Source of the DNA: Closterium sp. Naga37s-1
Lineage: Eukaryota; Streptophyta; Zygnematophyceae; Desmidiales; Closteriaceae
Reading direction: 5' to 3'
NCBI GenBank assembly: GCA_947471745.1
Contig: CANJKZ010001150.1
Coordinates: 1,290,501-1,354,500 of the forward strand
DNA length: 64,000 nt
The stretch's first letter is position 1; each line of letters starts with the position of its first letter. Under the pieces are notes generated by a model that saw nothing but the letters and a program-made list of their open reading frames with translations, was not told where the DNA came from and did not search any database. A program made the position numbers and the translations under genes. Positions 31,516 to 42,600 of the stretch are shown here, one piece after another.

Positions 31516-34500
31516 TTGCCCTGCCAGCACTGCTACCGCTGCTACTGCTGCTACTGCCTTTTCTACTCCCACTGCTACTGCTCCTGCTGTTACTGCTGTT
31601 ACTGCCACTACTGCTGCTACTGCTGCTCCTGGCGTGGCCAGATGCAGCTCCAGGGCCGTGCGCGTGAGTCCCTCACGCCCCAGCAGCTTCGTGAGTGGTA
31701 CGCTAGTTGGGGCTATCGGGGTGGCCGTAGTGGTAGTCGCTCTGGAGTGGGTCGGTCGGGAGCTTCTGGTAGTGGACAGGTGCAGCTGCCGTGTCCTCTT
31801 TCGCCCCAGCAGCTTCGTGCGTGGTACGCTAGTTGGGGCTGTCGGGGTGGCCGTAGTGGTAGTCGCTCTGGAGTGGGTCGGTTGGGAGCTTCTGGTAGTG
31901 GACATGTGCAGCTGCCGTGTCCTCTCTCGCCCCAGCAGCTTCGTGAGTGGTACGCCAGTTGGGGCTGTCGGGGTGGCCGTAGTGGCAGTCGCTCTGGAGT
32001 GCGTCGTTCGGGAGCTTCTGGTAGTGGACAGGTGCAGCTGCCGTGTCCTGTGAGTGAGGCTGCCGCTCTAGGTGCTAGTGCGTCTGTTGCCCTAGGTGCT
32101 GGTGAGGCTACCACTCCCGGTACTCGCGTGTCTGCTACCCCAGGTGCTGGTGAGGCTGCTGCTCTAGGTGCTCGTGAGTCTGCGCCCCCTGGTACTGAGT
32201 CGACTGAGGCACTGCACACCTTCACTCTGGACTCAGGTGCTTCTCGCTGTTTCTTTCGTGACCGCACTGCCCTTGAGCCGCTTGCTCGGCCAGTTGCTGT
32301 CTCCCTCGCTGACCCCTCTGGGGGTCCGGTCATTGCGACCTCCTCCACTGTCCTTCCTTGTCCTGCGGTCCCGTCGGGCACACTGTCAGGTCTCCACCTC
32401 CCCTCGTTCTCTACGAACTTGGTGGCGGGTTGTGCGCTCCAGGACGGGGGTGTTCACCAGTTCACCCCTGCCTACGAGCGCGTGACACACTGCACGTGTG
32501 CTCGGACGGGCCGTCACCTGGCTACCTTCACTCGGCAGCTGGGGTCGGACCTGTACACACTGACCACTGAGTCCCCTCAGGTAGCTGCGTCTGCGTCTGC
32601 GTCAGGTCAGCTGTCGGCCCCCTGCTCGTGTCGCTCTCTGGCACACGAGACCGTCCTCTGGCACCACCGACTTGGTCACCCGTCCGTGCAGCGCCTTCGT
32701 GCCATGCACAAACGGTACCTTGTCTCTGGTCTTCCCAGGGTTCTCCCTCCCCTCCCACCCTCGCCTGCTCCTCCCTGTCTTCCCTGTGTCGAGGGGCGGC
32801 AGCGCGCCGCTCCTCACTCCTCCTCGTTTCCCCCGACGACTGCTCCCTTGCAGACACTCCACATGGACGTGTGGGGCCCAGCCCGCGTCCGTGGTCAGGG
32901 TCAGGAGAGGTACTTCCTGATAGTTGTTGACGACTACTCGCGCTACACCACGGTCTTCCCCTTGCGCACCAAGGGTGAGGTCCCTGATGTTTTGATCCCT
33001 TGGATCAGCGCTTCTCGTCTCCAGCTCAGCGAGCGTTTCCACTCGGACTTTCCTGTCCTGCGCTTGCACTCTGACAGAGGTGGTGAGTTCTCCTCCGACC
33101 TCTTGGCAGCCTACTGTGCGGAGCACGGCATCCGCCAGTCGTTCACGCTTCCGGCCTCTCCACAGCAGAATGGGGTTGCTGAGCGCCGCATTGGCTTGGT
33201 CATGGAGGTTGCTCGTACCTCCTTGATCCATGCGGCTGCCCCCCACTTTCTGTGGCCGTTTGCAGTCCGATACGCTGCGCATCAGCTCAACCTCTGGCCC
33301 CGTGTCTCCGTTCCGGAGACTTCGCCGACACTGCGTTGGACAGGAGAGGTTGGCGATGCGTCACGCTTTCGGGTCTGGGGATCTCGAGCCTTTGTTCGCG
33401 ATACGTCCGCGGACAAGCTCTCCTCCCGCGCTGTTCCTTGTGTCTTCCTTGGCTTTGTCCCGGACGCGTCTGGTTGGCAGTTTTACCACCCCACCTCGCG
33501 CCGTGTCCTGCCTTCTCAGGACGTCACTTTCGACGAGTCCGTCCCCTACTACCGCCTCTTCCCCTACCGCACTGCCCCGCTTCCCCCCCCGCCTCTCTTC
33601 CTCGCGCCAGGTGCTGCTGTGGTAGACCCCCTCCCCCCTCAGGGTGCCGCTCCCTCAGGTGTGTCCCAAGTAGACCCGGTTGAGCCTGTCGAGGTAGCTG
33701 TCGACTCTCGTCCTGCTAGGGGTGCTGAGCCTGAGGGTGCTGAGCCTGAGCGTGCGGAGCCTGGGGGTGCGGAGCCTGGGGGTGCGGAGCCTGGGGTTGC
33801 GGAGTCTGGGGGTGCTGAGCCTGGGGGTGCGGAGCCTGGGGGTGCTGAGCCTGCGGGTGCTGAGTCTGGGGGTGCTGAGTCTGGAGGTGCTGAGCCTGGG
33901 AGTGCTACACCTGGAGGAGCTCTCTCCTCACAGCAGCTGCGTGAGTGGTACTTACAGTACTGCAGCCTCAGGAGAGGTGCTTCTGGAGCCAGGAGTACTG
34001 CTGGAGCTGGTGCTAGTGCTTCCCCTCCTAGGCAGGAGCTGCCCTCTCCCCAGCGGCTCCGAGAGTGGTACGCACGGCGCTGCAGTCTTCGGAGTGGCGC
34101 TCCTAGTGTCGCGGACCCAGCTGCTGGAGGTTCTGCTGCTGGCGGTGCTTCTGGCGCTGCTGGAGGTACTGCTGGTGCTGGAGCTGCTGGTGCTGCTGAC
34201 GCTACTGGAGGTGCTGCTGGTGCTGGTGGTACTGCTGGGGCTGCTGGAGCTGCTGGAGGTGCTGCTTCTTCTGGAGGTGCGGCTGGTGCTGCGGACCCGG
34301 GCGTTGGAGTTGCTGCTGGTGCTGCGGACCCTGGAGTCGGAGCTGCTGCTGGTGCTGCGGACCCTGGAGTTGGAGCTGCTGCTGGTGCTGAGGACCCTGG
34401 AGGTGGAGCTGCTGCTGGTGCTGAGGATCCTGGCGCTGGTGTCTCTGCTGGTTCTGGAGACGCTGTGCGGCCGCGGCCGTACTTCGTTCCGCTCCTTCAG

Positions 34501-36750
34501 CAGGTTCTTGGTCAGCCTCCTCCTCCTTGTCCTCCTCCCTCCTTAGAGTGTCCTCCGTCTGTCCAGTCGCAGTCACAGTTACCGTCTGACTACCCTCTCC
34601 CTGGTCCTTCTCCTTACACTGGTCCGACTGGAGGTCTTACGGAGCGTCGTGAGCCTGAGTCTCGTCCTGCGTCGCCTGAGTCTCGTCGAGCGTCGCCTGT
34701 TCGTGCTGCTCACACTGGTCGTCGTGTCCCGCGTCAGCGTCCTCCTGCTGTCCCAGGCACTCACCAGATGGCGCTTCGTCCTTCCACTGCTCCCCAGCGT
34801 GTCCCTCTCCCGTCTCCTCCTGCGTCCTCTCTTCCTGCTCTTGCTGACCCTGAGTCTGACTCCCTTCGTGCTGCCAGTCCTACTGTCACGCGTCTCCTGG
34901 CTACTGTTGTCACTGACCCTTCCTTTGAGTCCACTGCTGCGTCTGCCTTAGTTGCCGAGCTTGTCGACTTTGCTGCCACTTGTCGTCTAGACTACGCCGC
35001 TAGCCTAGTTGCTGAGTCTGAGTCTGTCTGTCCTCCGTCCGTCGGGGGTGAGTGTGCTCTTGGCACGGACGTCCTTGAGGACAGGCAGGAGGAGTTTGAG
35101 TGCTTTGCCGCTGCTTTACCTCATCTCGTGTCCATGCTAGTTGCCCCTGAGGGAGACCCGGATGCACCAGACATCCCGACTCCGCGCTCTTACGCAGAGG
35201 CGATAGAGGGTCCCTACTCCTCTCAGTGGCAGACAGCCATGGACGCAGAGATGGCTTCCTGGAAGTCCACAGGCACCTACGTCGACGAGGTTCCCCCACC
35301 TGGGGCGAACATCGTCAGTGGCATGTGGATTTTCAGGGTGAAGCGGCCGCCGGGTTCTCCGCCTGTCTTCAAGGCGCGTTACGTTGCACGAGGCTTCAGT
35401 CAGCGAGAGGGAGTTGACTTCTTCCAGACCTTCTCCCCGACCCCGAAGATGACCACTCTTCGGGTTCTGCTGCACGTCGCCGCTCAGCGTGACTACGAGT
35501 TCCACTCTCTTGACTTCAGCACTGCTTTCCTACAGGGCAGCCTGCACGAGGAGATCTGGTTGCGCCGCCCACCTGGCTTCACTGGGTTGTTCCCTCCTGG
35601 TACCCAGTGGAGCCTCCGGCGGCCAGTCTACGGTCTCCGACAGGCGCCACGTGAGTGGCACGACACACTGAGGACTACACTTGCGGCTCTTGGGTTCGCT
35701 CCTACTGCTGACCCGTCGCTGTTTCTACGCACCGACACCTCGCTGCCGCCGTTCTACATCCTCGTGTACGTCGACGACTTGGTCTTTGCCACTGCTGACA
35801 CTGCGGCACTCGCCCACGTGAAGTCGGAGCTGCAGAAGAGACACACGTGCACAGACCTGGGTGAACTGACAAGCTATCTTGGCTTGCGGATCACCCGGGA
35901 CAGAGCACGGCGCACCATCACCTTGACTCAGTCACACATGGTGCAGCAGGTCCTTCAGCGCTTCCGCTTCACGTACTCCTCGCCTCAGCCCACTCCTCTG
36001 CCTACCGGTCACTCGCTCTCAGCTCTGCCTTCGGATGAGTCCGTAGAGCCGAGTGGCCCGTATCCAGAGCTTGTGGGCTGCCTCATGTACCTGATGACCT
36101 GCACTCGACCTGACCTTGCATACCCTCTTAGCATCCTTGCACGCTATGTCGCTCCTGGCCGTCACCGGAAGGAGCACATGGATGCAGCTAAGAGGGTGTT
36201 GCGCTACTTGTGCAGTACGTCGGGCATGGGGCTAGTGCTTGGAGGACGAGACCGAGTTGTACTCACTGGGCACTCAGACGCGTCTTGGGCTGACGACCAG
36301 GCTACTCAGCGGTCGTCTCAGGGTTACACCTTCAGCCTTGGCTCTGGTTCAGTTTCTTGGCGTTCTACACGCTCGTCTTCTGTTCTCAGCTCCAGTTGTG
36401 AGGCTGAGATCTACGCCACAGCCATGGCTGCACAGGAGTTACGCTCGCTCACCTACCTGCTGACCGACTTGGGAGAGCGGCCTCGTTCTCCTCCAGTGCT
36501 GTACGTCGACAACAAGGCTGCCATTGCCTTGTGTGAGGAGCACAGACTGGAGCACAGAACGAAGCATATCGCTCTGCGCTACTTCCTTGCTCGAGAGCTG
36601 CAGCAGCGTGGTCAGCTTCGTCTGCGTTACGTGGCCACTCGGGCCAACACTGCTGATGTGTTCACCAAGGCGCTTCAGCCTTGTGACCATCAGCGCTTCT
36701 GTACTGGTCTAGGCCTCGTGCCTACTGGGCCTCACTTGCTTACTTCTTGA
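31516..36750 (+). CDS. Copia A polyprotein (PR-IN-RT-RNase H)
   Basis: This is an uninterrupted frame of 1744 codons. It starts with a low-complexity Cys/Tyr stretch; ATG at 31642 or later could also serve. Three repeats of about 42 residues follow, each beginning with (T/S)PQQLR(E/A)WYASWG. The aspartic protease DSGASRCFF has D239. The integrase has an HHRLGH finger near 383 and the D451/D520/E556 triad with D-x35-E spacing. After a Pro/Gly/Ala-rich linker with GGAEP and AADPGVG repeats comes the reverse transcriptase, with YVDD at 1418, then RNase H with SSSCEAEIYA and YVDNKAAIA. The nucleocapsid and Gag core seen in copia B are absent. The downstream half is nearly identical to copia B. 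No stop or frameshift is seen, so the enzymes could be active. Confidence 0.93.
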   Translation: MPCQHCYRCYCCYCLFYSHCYCSCCYCCYCHYCCYCCSWRGQMQLQGRARESLTPQQLREWYASWGYRGGRSGSRSGVGRSGASGSGQVQLPCPLSPQQLRAWYASWGCRGGRSGSRSGVGRLGASGSGHVQLPCPLSPQQLREWYASWGCRGGRSGSRSGVRRSGASGSGQVQLPCPVSEAAALGASASVALGAGEATTPGTRVSATPGAGEAAALGARESAPPGTESTEALHTFTLDSGASRCFFRDRTALEPLARPVAVSLADPSGGPVIATSSTVLPCPAVPSGTLSGLHLPSFSTNLVAGCALQDGGVHQFTPAYERVTHCTCARTGRHLATFTRQLGSDLYTLTTESPQVAASASASGQLSAPCSCRSLAHETVLWHHRLGHPSVQRLRAMHKRYLVSGLPRVLPPLPPSPAPPCLPCVEGRQRAAPHSSSFPPTTAPLQTLHMDVWGPARVRGQGQERYFLIVVDDYSRYTTVFPLRTKGEVPDVLIPWISASRLQLSERFHSDFPVLRLHSDRGGEFSSDLLAAYCAEHGIRQSFTLPASPQQNGVAERRIGLVMEVARTSLIHAAAPHFLWPFAVRYAAHQLNLWPRVSVPETSPTLRWTGEVGDASRFRVWGSRAFVRDTSADKLSSRAVPCVFLGFVPDASGWQFYHPTSRRVLPSQDVTFDESVPYYRLFPYRTAPLPPPPLFLAPGAAVVDPLPPQGAAPSGVSQVDPVEPVEVAVDSRPARGAEPEGAEPERAEPGGAEPGGAEPGVAESGGAEPGGAEPGGAEPAGAESGGAESGGAEPGSATPGGALSSQQLREWYLQYCSLRRGASGARSTAGAGASASPPRQELPSPQRLREWYARRCSLRSGAPSVADPAAGGSAAGGASGAAGGTAGAGAAGAADATGGAAGAGGTAGAAGAAGGAASSGGAAGAADPGVGVAAGAADPGVGAAAGAADPGVGAAAGAEDPGGGAAAGAEDPGAGVSAGSGDAVRPRPYFVPLLQQVLGQPPPPCPPPSLECPPSVQSQSQLPSDYPLPGPSPYTGPTGGLTERREPESRPASPESRRASPVRAAHTGRRVPRQRPPAVPGTHQMALRPSTAPQRVPLPSPPASSLPALADPESDSLRAASPTVTRLLATVVTDPSFESTAASALVAELVDFAATCRLDYAASLVAESESVCPPSVGGECALGTDVLEDRQEEFECFAAALPHLVSMLVAPEGDPDAPDIPTPRSYAEAIEGPYSSQWQTAMDAEMASWKSTGTYVDEVPPPGANIVSGMWIFRVKRPPGSPPVFKARYVARGFSQREGVDFFQTFSPTPKMTTLRVLLHVAAQRDYEFHSLDFSTAFLQGSLHEEIWLRRPPGFTGLFPPGTQWSLRRPVYGLRQAPREWHDTLRTTLAALGFAPTADPSLFLRTDTSLPPFYILVYVDDLVFATADTAALAHVKSELQKRHTCTDLGELTSYLGLRITRDRARRTITLTQSHMVQQVLQRFRFTYSSPQPTPLPTGHSLSALPSDESVEPSGPYPELVGCLMYLMTCTRPDLAYPLSILARYVAPGRHRKEHMDAAKRVLRYLCSTSGMGLVLGGRDRVVLTGHSDASWADDQATQRSSQGYTFSLGSGSVSWRSTRSSSVLSSSCEAEIYATAMAAQELRSLTYLLTDLGERPRSPPVLYVDNKAAIALCEEHRLEHRTKHIALRYFLARELQQRGQLRLRYVATRANTADVFTKALQPCDHQRFCTGLGLVPTGPHLLTS

Positions 36751-36979
36751 CTCTGCTTGTACTGTGATCTCTGTATATATACCTGCTTGTTTACTCTTGC
36801 TAGGTTGTGATCACTGTATCTCTTGTTATACTATCAACCTGCATGTGAACTGGTCTTGTGACCACTTGCTTGTGCTCAAAATTTGTATGGTTTCCTTGAG
36901 ATCCACCCTGAGCTTGCTTTGCTTTGCTTTGACTGGTCTTGTGACCATCTGGTTGTCTCCCACTTAGCCTATGGGGGTG
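36751..36979 (+). other. Copia A 3' untranslated region and polypurine tract
   Basis: This segment closely resembles the corresponding parts of copia B (53358-53593) and copia C (46020-45797 on the minus strand). The shared block includes CTGGTCTTGTGACCA units and GATCCACCCTGAGCTTG, ending in GCCTATGGGGGTG before the LTR. Confidence 0.85.
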
Positions 36980-37115
36980 TGTCAAACATTATATGTTTAT
37001 ATTGTGTAGGCTATAGTGGGTTTAGCCTTAGGTGGTACAGCTTTGTTAGGGTTTCCTACTTGTATCCCCCTCCTACCTAGTTTCATGCATTCTCGTTCTA
37101 TTCTAGATTCTAACA
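36980..37115 (+). repeat. Copia A 3' LTR
   Basis: 136 bp, preceded by the polypurine stretch and followed by the CAATC duplication. Confidence 0.97.
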
Positions 37116-38004
37116 CAATCTCCATGGGCGATGGTCCGTCCCTCGATCGAGCGTCGTTGATCGGTTTGTTGTATCCCCTATCGCGATCGTCACGACCCCG
37201 TCGGCTTCGTACTGCGTCGACGCGTTCTGCTGCTGCGACAACTGTCTCGAAGGTGGACAACCCGTGAATGGCTATAACCTCCGCTATGTCCGGCTTCAAC
37301 CCTTCGAGGTAGCGATCGCGCATCTCTGCTTCCGTGATGTCGTCTATCTCGTTGCAGATGCTCAAGAACCGTCGTGTGTACTCATGGACGTTTCCTATCT
37401 GTCGGAAATGACGCAGACGCTTCCTAGCAGCTTCGGAGGCGTTCACCAAATCGAACCTACTTTTCAGCGCCGCTTCAAATCCTTCCCATGTGGTCGGAAC
37501 CGTGGTAACACCCAAAACTAAACTCCCTAAGCTCGAAGTTGCAGCTGCATGCCCCACGCCTTGTTGATGCCCGTCTGTCTGAGCCCTTCTTACAGCAGTT
37601 TGCGTGAGTTGGCGCCACCACTCCAAGGCCGGGCCCCTCAGCAGCGTAACGGAGTACTCGATCCGCTGCTGCGCGTCCGCCTCTTGCACCCCGCTCGCGG
37701 CGAAGTAGTTGTTGAGCATGAAGATCCACGTCCGCACGTTCGCGTCGCGTTGGCTTGGGTCGAACGGCTCGGGCTTCTGCGGCTTGAGCGCGCTTCGACG
37801 TTCCGGCAGCGCTTCCGCGCCAGTCGACGTGTTGGGTGCAGGAGATGGTGCGGCATGACCATGAGAAATTGACGCGAATTCACGAAGCTGTTGCATTTCA
37901 GCCCGTACCTGACGATTTTCCAACGTCAACTGTTCGAGTTGGCGCATGAGTTGAGCAAGCGTGTTGCCCATGTCGTTGGGGAGAGCGTTCATGGTCTCGT
38001 CCAT
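37116..38004 (-). pseudogene. Gypsy Gag main part
   Basis: The reading MDETMNALPNDMGNTLAQLM begins a typical chromovirus Gag, with ALEWWRQLTQ, TWEGFEAALKSRF and RDRYLEGLKPDIAEVI. It is interrupted by copia A at 37115. Readable codons continue upstream to the LTR but without an ATG. Confidence 0.9.
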
Positions 38005-38119
38005 GTTGGCTCGACGACTCCAAGTCTGCAAGTCAGCACAGCGGGACGATGACGTCGTAGTCTCGTCGTCGACGGTCGCTCGTTGGAAGTCGCTCCCCGC
38101 GAAGGCTCCTGATACCAAG

Positions 38120-38183
38120 TGTTAGGCCCGACGTCTTAAGTCCGCTAAAGAATTAGCGGGGTCGACTAAGTCGAGGATGAAAG
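38120..38183 (-). repeat. Gypsy 5' LTR, first part
   Basis: The first 64 bp of the right LTR on the plus strand (TGTTAGGCCC to GATGAAAG). It is split by copia B and continues at 53741. Confidence 0.95.
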
Positions 38184-38325
38184 TGTCAAAACATATGCAT
38201 AATTGTATCTAGGCTATATTGGGGCTAGCCTTAGGGGGTACAGAAATAGTCTCGACACTCTAGTCTTGTACCCCAATCTTCACCTAATCATCAACTTTCT
38301 CGTTCCCTAGCTAGTGATTCTAACA
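38184..38325 (+). repeat. Copia B 5' LTR
   Basis: TGTCAAAACATATGC to GATTCTAACA, 142 bp, identical to the 3' copy. Confidence 0.97.
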
Positions 38326-38455
38326 TGGTATTAAGAGCACAATGCTCCTTAGGACCGATTTTTTAAAAGGGCCCACCATTACTATTTCGATCTACTGCCC
38401 GAGTCGCGCCCCTAGGAGAAATGCGAAATTCGAAACCGTGCTCTAGGCGAGACGG

Positions 38456-38588
38456 CGAGAAGATTTGAACAAGAATGAGTGAACTATGAAATGAAGTGAG
38501 TACAAATATGAAACCCTAATTGGTTGTACCCCCTATGGGATACCCCACTATAGCCTACACAACAGTATAAGCTATAATGTTCTGACAG
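38456..38588 (-). mobile_element. Probable solo LTR of a copia C-like family
   Basis: Within the leader of copia B, a 133-bp segment ends in TTCTGACA. It shares the pattern AAACCCTA..TGTACCCC..CTACCCCACT.TAGCCTACA with the copia C LTR. GACGG flanks it on both sides (38451-38455 and 38589-38593). Its outer end reads CG instead of TG, so the call is tentative. Confidence 0.6.
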
Positions 38589-38604
38589 ACGGTTCCCTAG
38601 GCGC

Positions 38605-39685
38605 GATTTTTTTTTTTTTTTTTTTTTTCCTCCTAGTCACGTGCGACCCCCCCCTGAGCGCGTAGGCCCGTCGCGAAGCCCGTACAGCCCACGTAGGCCC
38701 GTCGCGAAGCCCGTACAGCCCGCGTAGGCCCGTCGCGAAGCCTGTACAGCCCGTGTAGACCCGTCGCGAAGCCCGTACAGCCCGCACCAGGCCGTCGCGC
38801 AGCCCGTACAGCCCGCGCCAGGCCGTCGCGCAGCCCGTACAGCCCGCGCCAGGCCCGCACGCAGCCCTTACAGCCCGCGACTGGCCCGCACGCGGCCCGT
38901 GTTACTGTTACTCACTGCTGCTGCTACTGAAGCTAGTGCTGCTACAACTAGTGCTACTGCTGCCACTGCTACTACGGCACTTGCTACAGCTACTATTGTC
39001 TGAAACTACTCCAGCTACAGCTAGTGCTACTGCTGCAGCTCCTACTGCTACATTTGCTACAGCTAGTGCTACTGCTGCAGCTCCTACTACTACACTTGCT
39101 ACAGCTAGTGCTACTGCTGCAGCTCCTTCTACTACACTTGCTACAGCTAGTGCTACCGCTGCAGCTCCTACTACTACACTTGCTACAGCTAGTGCTACTG
39201 CTGCAGCTCCTACTCCAGTGCTTACTGCAGCTGCTCCTGACTGAAGCTACTGCTGCTACAGCCCCTGAAGCAGCCGCCCCTGGTGCAGCCGCCCCTGGAC
39301 CCTAGAGCAGCCGCCCCTGGCCCCTGAAGCAGCCGCCCCTGGTGCAGCCGCCCCTGGACCCAGAGCAGCCGTTTTGCACGCCCTCGCGTGCCCCTAGCGT
39401 ACCGGCCCCGCCCCACTAGCCCGCCCTTGCTGGCCTCGTGCGACCAGGCCCCGCCCTAGCTAGCTCGCCACCTCGTGCCCCGTGTGGACCGCCCCACTCT
39501 GCCCTGCACGCCCTCACGTGCCCCACCTCGAGTAGCCGCTGCCTAGCCGAGCCGAGCCGCCCCACCGAACCGCGTCACCCGGCCCGAGCCGCGCCGCCCT
39601 ACCGAGCTGCGCCCCTGATTCTGTCACTGCTACTGTCACTACTGCTGTTTCTGCTACTACTACTACTACTGCTCCTACTGTCGCT
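38605..39685 (+). repeat. Leader repeats of copia B
   Basis: A T-run at 38609-38628 precedes 30-bp GCCCGTCGCGAAGCCCGTACA repeats (38650-38880). About 60-bp units containing GCTACTGCTGCAGCTCCTAC follow at 38925-39240, then CCCCTGGTGCAGCCGCC units at 39255-39370 and GC-rich sequence to the ATG at 39686. I see no domain in any frame. Confidence 0.85.
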
Positions 39686-42600
39686 ATGGCTAGCCCCCCT
39701 GTGCTAGCTTTCGATGCTGAGGGCCGCCCAGTGAAGTTTGACACCTGGCTCGATGACCTGCACCTATTCCTACAACTCACTGCCAAGGAAGACATCTCAC
39801 TGTACGATCACGCCTTAGGCCATGCCACTGCCCCTGCTGCTACTGCTGACAGCACTGCCCGCTCACAGTGGCAGACTCGTGATGCCCACGCTCGCTTTGC
39901 TATTCGCAACTCCCTGCCGATAGATGAGCGCGAGCACTTTGGCCAGCACAAGACTGCACAGGCACTGTACACCGCTGTCGTTGCCCGCTACTCCTCACCT
40001 GCCTCTGCCGCGCTAGGCCGTCTCTCACTCCCCTACCTGTTCCCCGACCTGGCCTCTTTCCACACAGTCGCTGACCTCATCACGCACCTCCGTACTAGTG
40101 AGGCCCGCTTCCGTGCCGCTATGCCCGATGAGTTTCTTGCCACGAACCCCCCCCCGCTCTGGCTCACTCTCTACCACCTAGTCACCCGCCTCCCTGACAC
40201 TCTGCGTGCAGTCAGGGATCACTTCCTATCTCACTGCCCCACTGAGCTCACCATTGCCCTCCTCGAGAAGGAACTACTTGCAGCTGAGGCTAGCATAGTC
40301 GCTGTAGGTGCCTCTCGTGGCGACCCCCGCACCCCTTTCTTTGAGGGGTGTTCCCCTTCCCCTCTTCTTCCCTCTGTAGCCTCTGCTTCTGCTGCCGACC
40401 TCCTTGGTGCTGAGAAGGTCGGGACTGCGTCCACTTCGAGCTGGCGCCGCAGCGGCAAGGGCAAAGGGGGCAAGGGAGGCAGAGGTGACGGCGGGGGAGG
40501 CGGTGGTGGGGGCGGTGGAGGCGGTGGGGGTGGTGGTGGGGCTGGAGGGACTAGTGGCAGCGGTGGGGGTGGTGGCGGCAGCAGCGGGGGAGGTGGCAGG
40601 GGCGGGGGCGGTGGTGGGGGCGGCGGTGGTCGTGGCGGCGGCAGGGGAGGGGGTGGTCGAGGAGGTGGCGGTGGCGGTGGTGGTCGTGGAGGCGCTGGCA
40701 GTGGCCAGAGCCAGCAGCGCACTCTGTCGCCCCAGGAGCTCCGTGAGTGGTACTCTCAGCACGGGGGGGGGGGTGGCCTTAGCTGCACGTACGTCATCCG
40801 CACTGGTGACCGCACTGGTCAGACGTGTGGGAGGGCGCACACCACGCAGCGCTGCTTCTCTCGCCTCGACGACGCTTGGCGTACTCAGTTCCCTGATGCC
40901 ACTGAGCTGCCCCGCTGGGCTGATCTGATGAAAAAGAACATTGATATCTATGCTCTAGACTTTGATGCTATTCTCACTGCCATGTATGTGATGTCTACTA
41001 GTGGAGAGAGTGCTCAGTACCTGCGTGTTCCGCCCGACCCGGGCATTCGGACCAGTGAGGCTACCGCTCTAGGTGCTGGTGAGGCTGCTGCTCTAGGTGC
41101 TAGTGAGTCTGCGCCCCCTGGTACTGAGTCGACTGAGGCACTACACACCTTCACACTGGACTCAGGTGCTTCTCGCTGTTTCTTTCGTGACCGCACTGCC
41201 CTTGAGCCGCTTGCTCGGCCAGTTGCTGTCTCCCTCGCTGACCCCTCTGGGGGTCCGGTCATTGCGACCTCCTCCACTGTCCTTCCTTGTCCTGCGGTCC
41301 CGTCGGGCACACTGTCAGGTCTCCACCTCCCCTCGTTCTCTACGAACTTGGTGGCGGGTTGTGCGCTCCAGGACGGGGGTGTTCACCAGTTCACCCCTGC
41401 CTACGAGCGCGTGACACACTGCACGTGTGCTCGGACGGGCCGTCACCTGGCTACCTTCACTCGGCAGCCGGGGTCGGACCTGTACACACTGACCACTGAG
41501 TCCCCTCAGGTAGCTGCGTCTGCGTCTGCGTCAGGTCAGCTGTCGGCCCCCTGCTCGTGTCGCTCTCTGGCGCACGAGACCGTCCTCTGGCACCACCGAC
41601 TTGGTCACCCGTCTGTGCAGCGCCTTCGTGCCATGCATAAACGGTACCTTGTCTCTGGTCTTCCCAGGGTTATCCCTCCCCTCCCACCCTCGCCTGCTCC
41701 TCCCTGTCTTCCCTGTGTCGAGGGGCGGCAGCGCGCCGCTCCTCACTCCTCCTCGTTTCCCCCGACGACTGCTCCCTTGCAGACGCTCCACATGGACGTG
41801 TGGGGCCCAGCCCGCGTCCGTGGTCAGGGTCAGGAAAGGTACTTCCTGATAGTTGTTGACGACTACTCGCGCTACACCACGGTCTTCCCCTTGCGCACCA
41901 AGGGTGAGGTCCCTGATGTTTTGATCCCTTGGATCCGCGCTTCTCGTCTCCAGCTCAGCGAGCGTTTCCACTCGGACTTTCCTGTCCTGCGCTTGCACTC
42001 TGACAGAGGTGGTGAGTTCTCCTCCGACCTCTTGGCAGCCTACTGTGCGGAGCACGGCATCCGCCAGTCGTTCACGCTTCCGGCCTCTCCACAGCAGAAT
42101 GGGGTTGCTGAGCGCCGCATTGGCTTGGTCAAGGAGGTCGCTCGTACCTCCTTGATTCATGCGGCTGCCCCCCACTTTCTGTGGCCGTTTGCGGTCCGAT
42201 ACGCTGCGCATCAGCTCAACCTCTGGCCCCGTGTCTCCTTGCCGGAGACTTCCCCGACACTGCGTTGGACGGGAGAGGTTGGCGATGCGTCGCGTTTTCG
42301 GGTCTGGGGATCTCGAGCTTTTGTTCGCGATACGTCCGCGGACAAGCTCTCCTCCCGCGCTGTTCCTTGTGTCTTCCTTGGCTTTGTCCCGGACGCGTCT
42401 GGTTGGCAGTTTTACCACGCCGCCTCGCGCCGTGTCCTGCCCTCACAGGACGTCACTTTTGACGAGTCCGTGCCCTACTACCGCCTCTTCCCCTACCGCA
42501 CTGCCCCGCTCCCCCCCCCGCCTCTCTTCCTCGCCCAAGGTGCTGCTATGGTAGACCCCCTCCCCCCTCAGGGTGCCGCTCCCTCAGGTGTGTCCCAGGT

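Larger units (their letters stand above)
30124..37115 (+). mobile_element. Ty1/copia retrotransposon A (Gag-less)
   Basis: Two 136-bp LTRs (30124-30259 and 36980-37115) differ at a single base. The target duplication CAATC lies at 30119-30123 and 37116-37120. The primer-binding site TGGTATCACGAGCC follows the left LTR, and the polypurine stretch GCCTATGGGGGTG precedes the right LTR. The element carries protease, integrase, reverse transcriptase and RNase H but no recognisable Gag core. It lies inside the Gag zinc-knuckle region of the gypsy element. Confidence 0.97.

Noticed and set aside
40231..40840. Antisense poly-Pro frame over the copia B glycine tract
   Set aside because: It is the complement of GGN codons in Gag and has no independent support.
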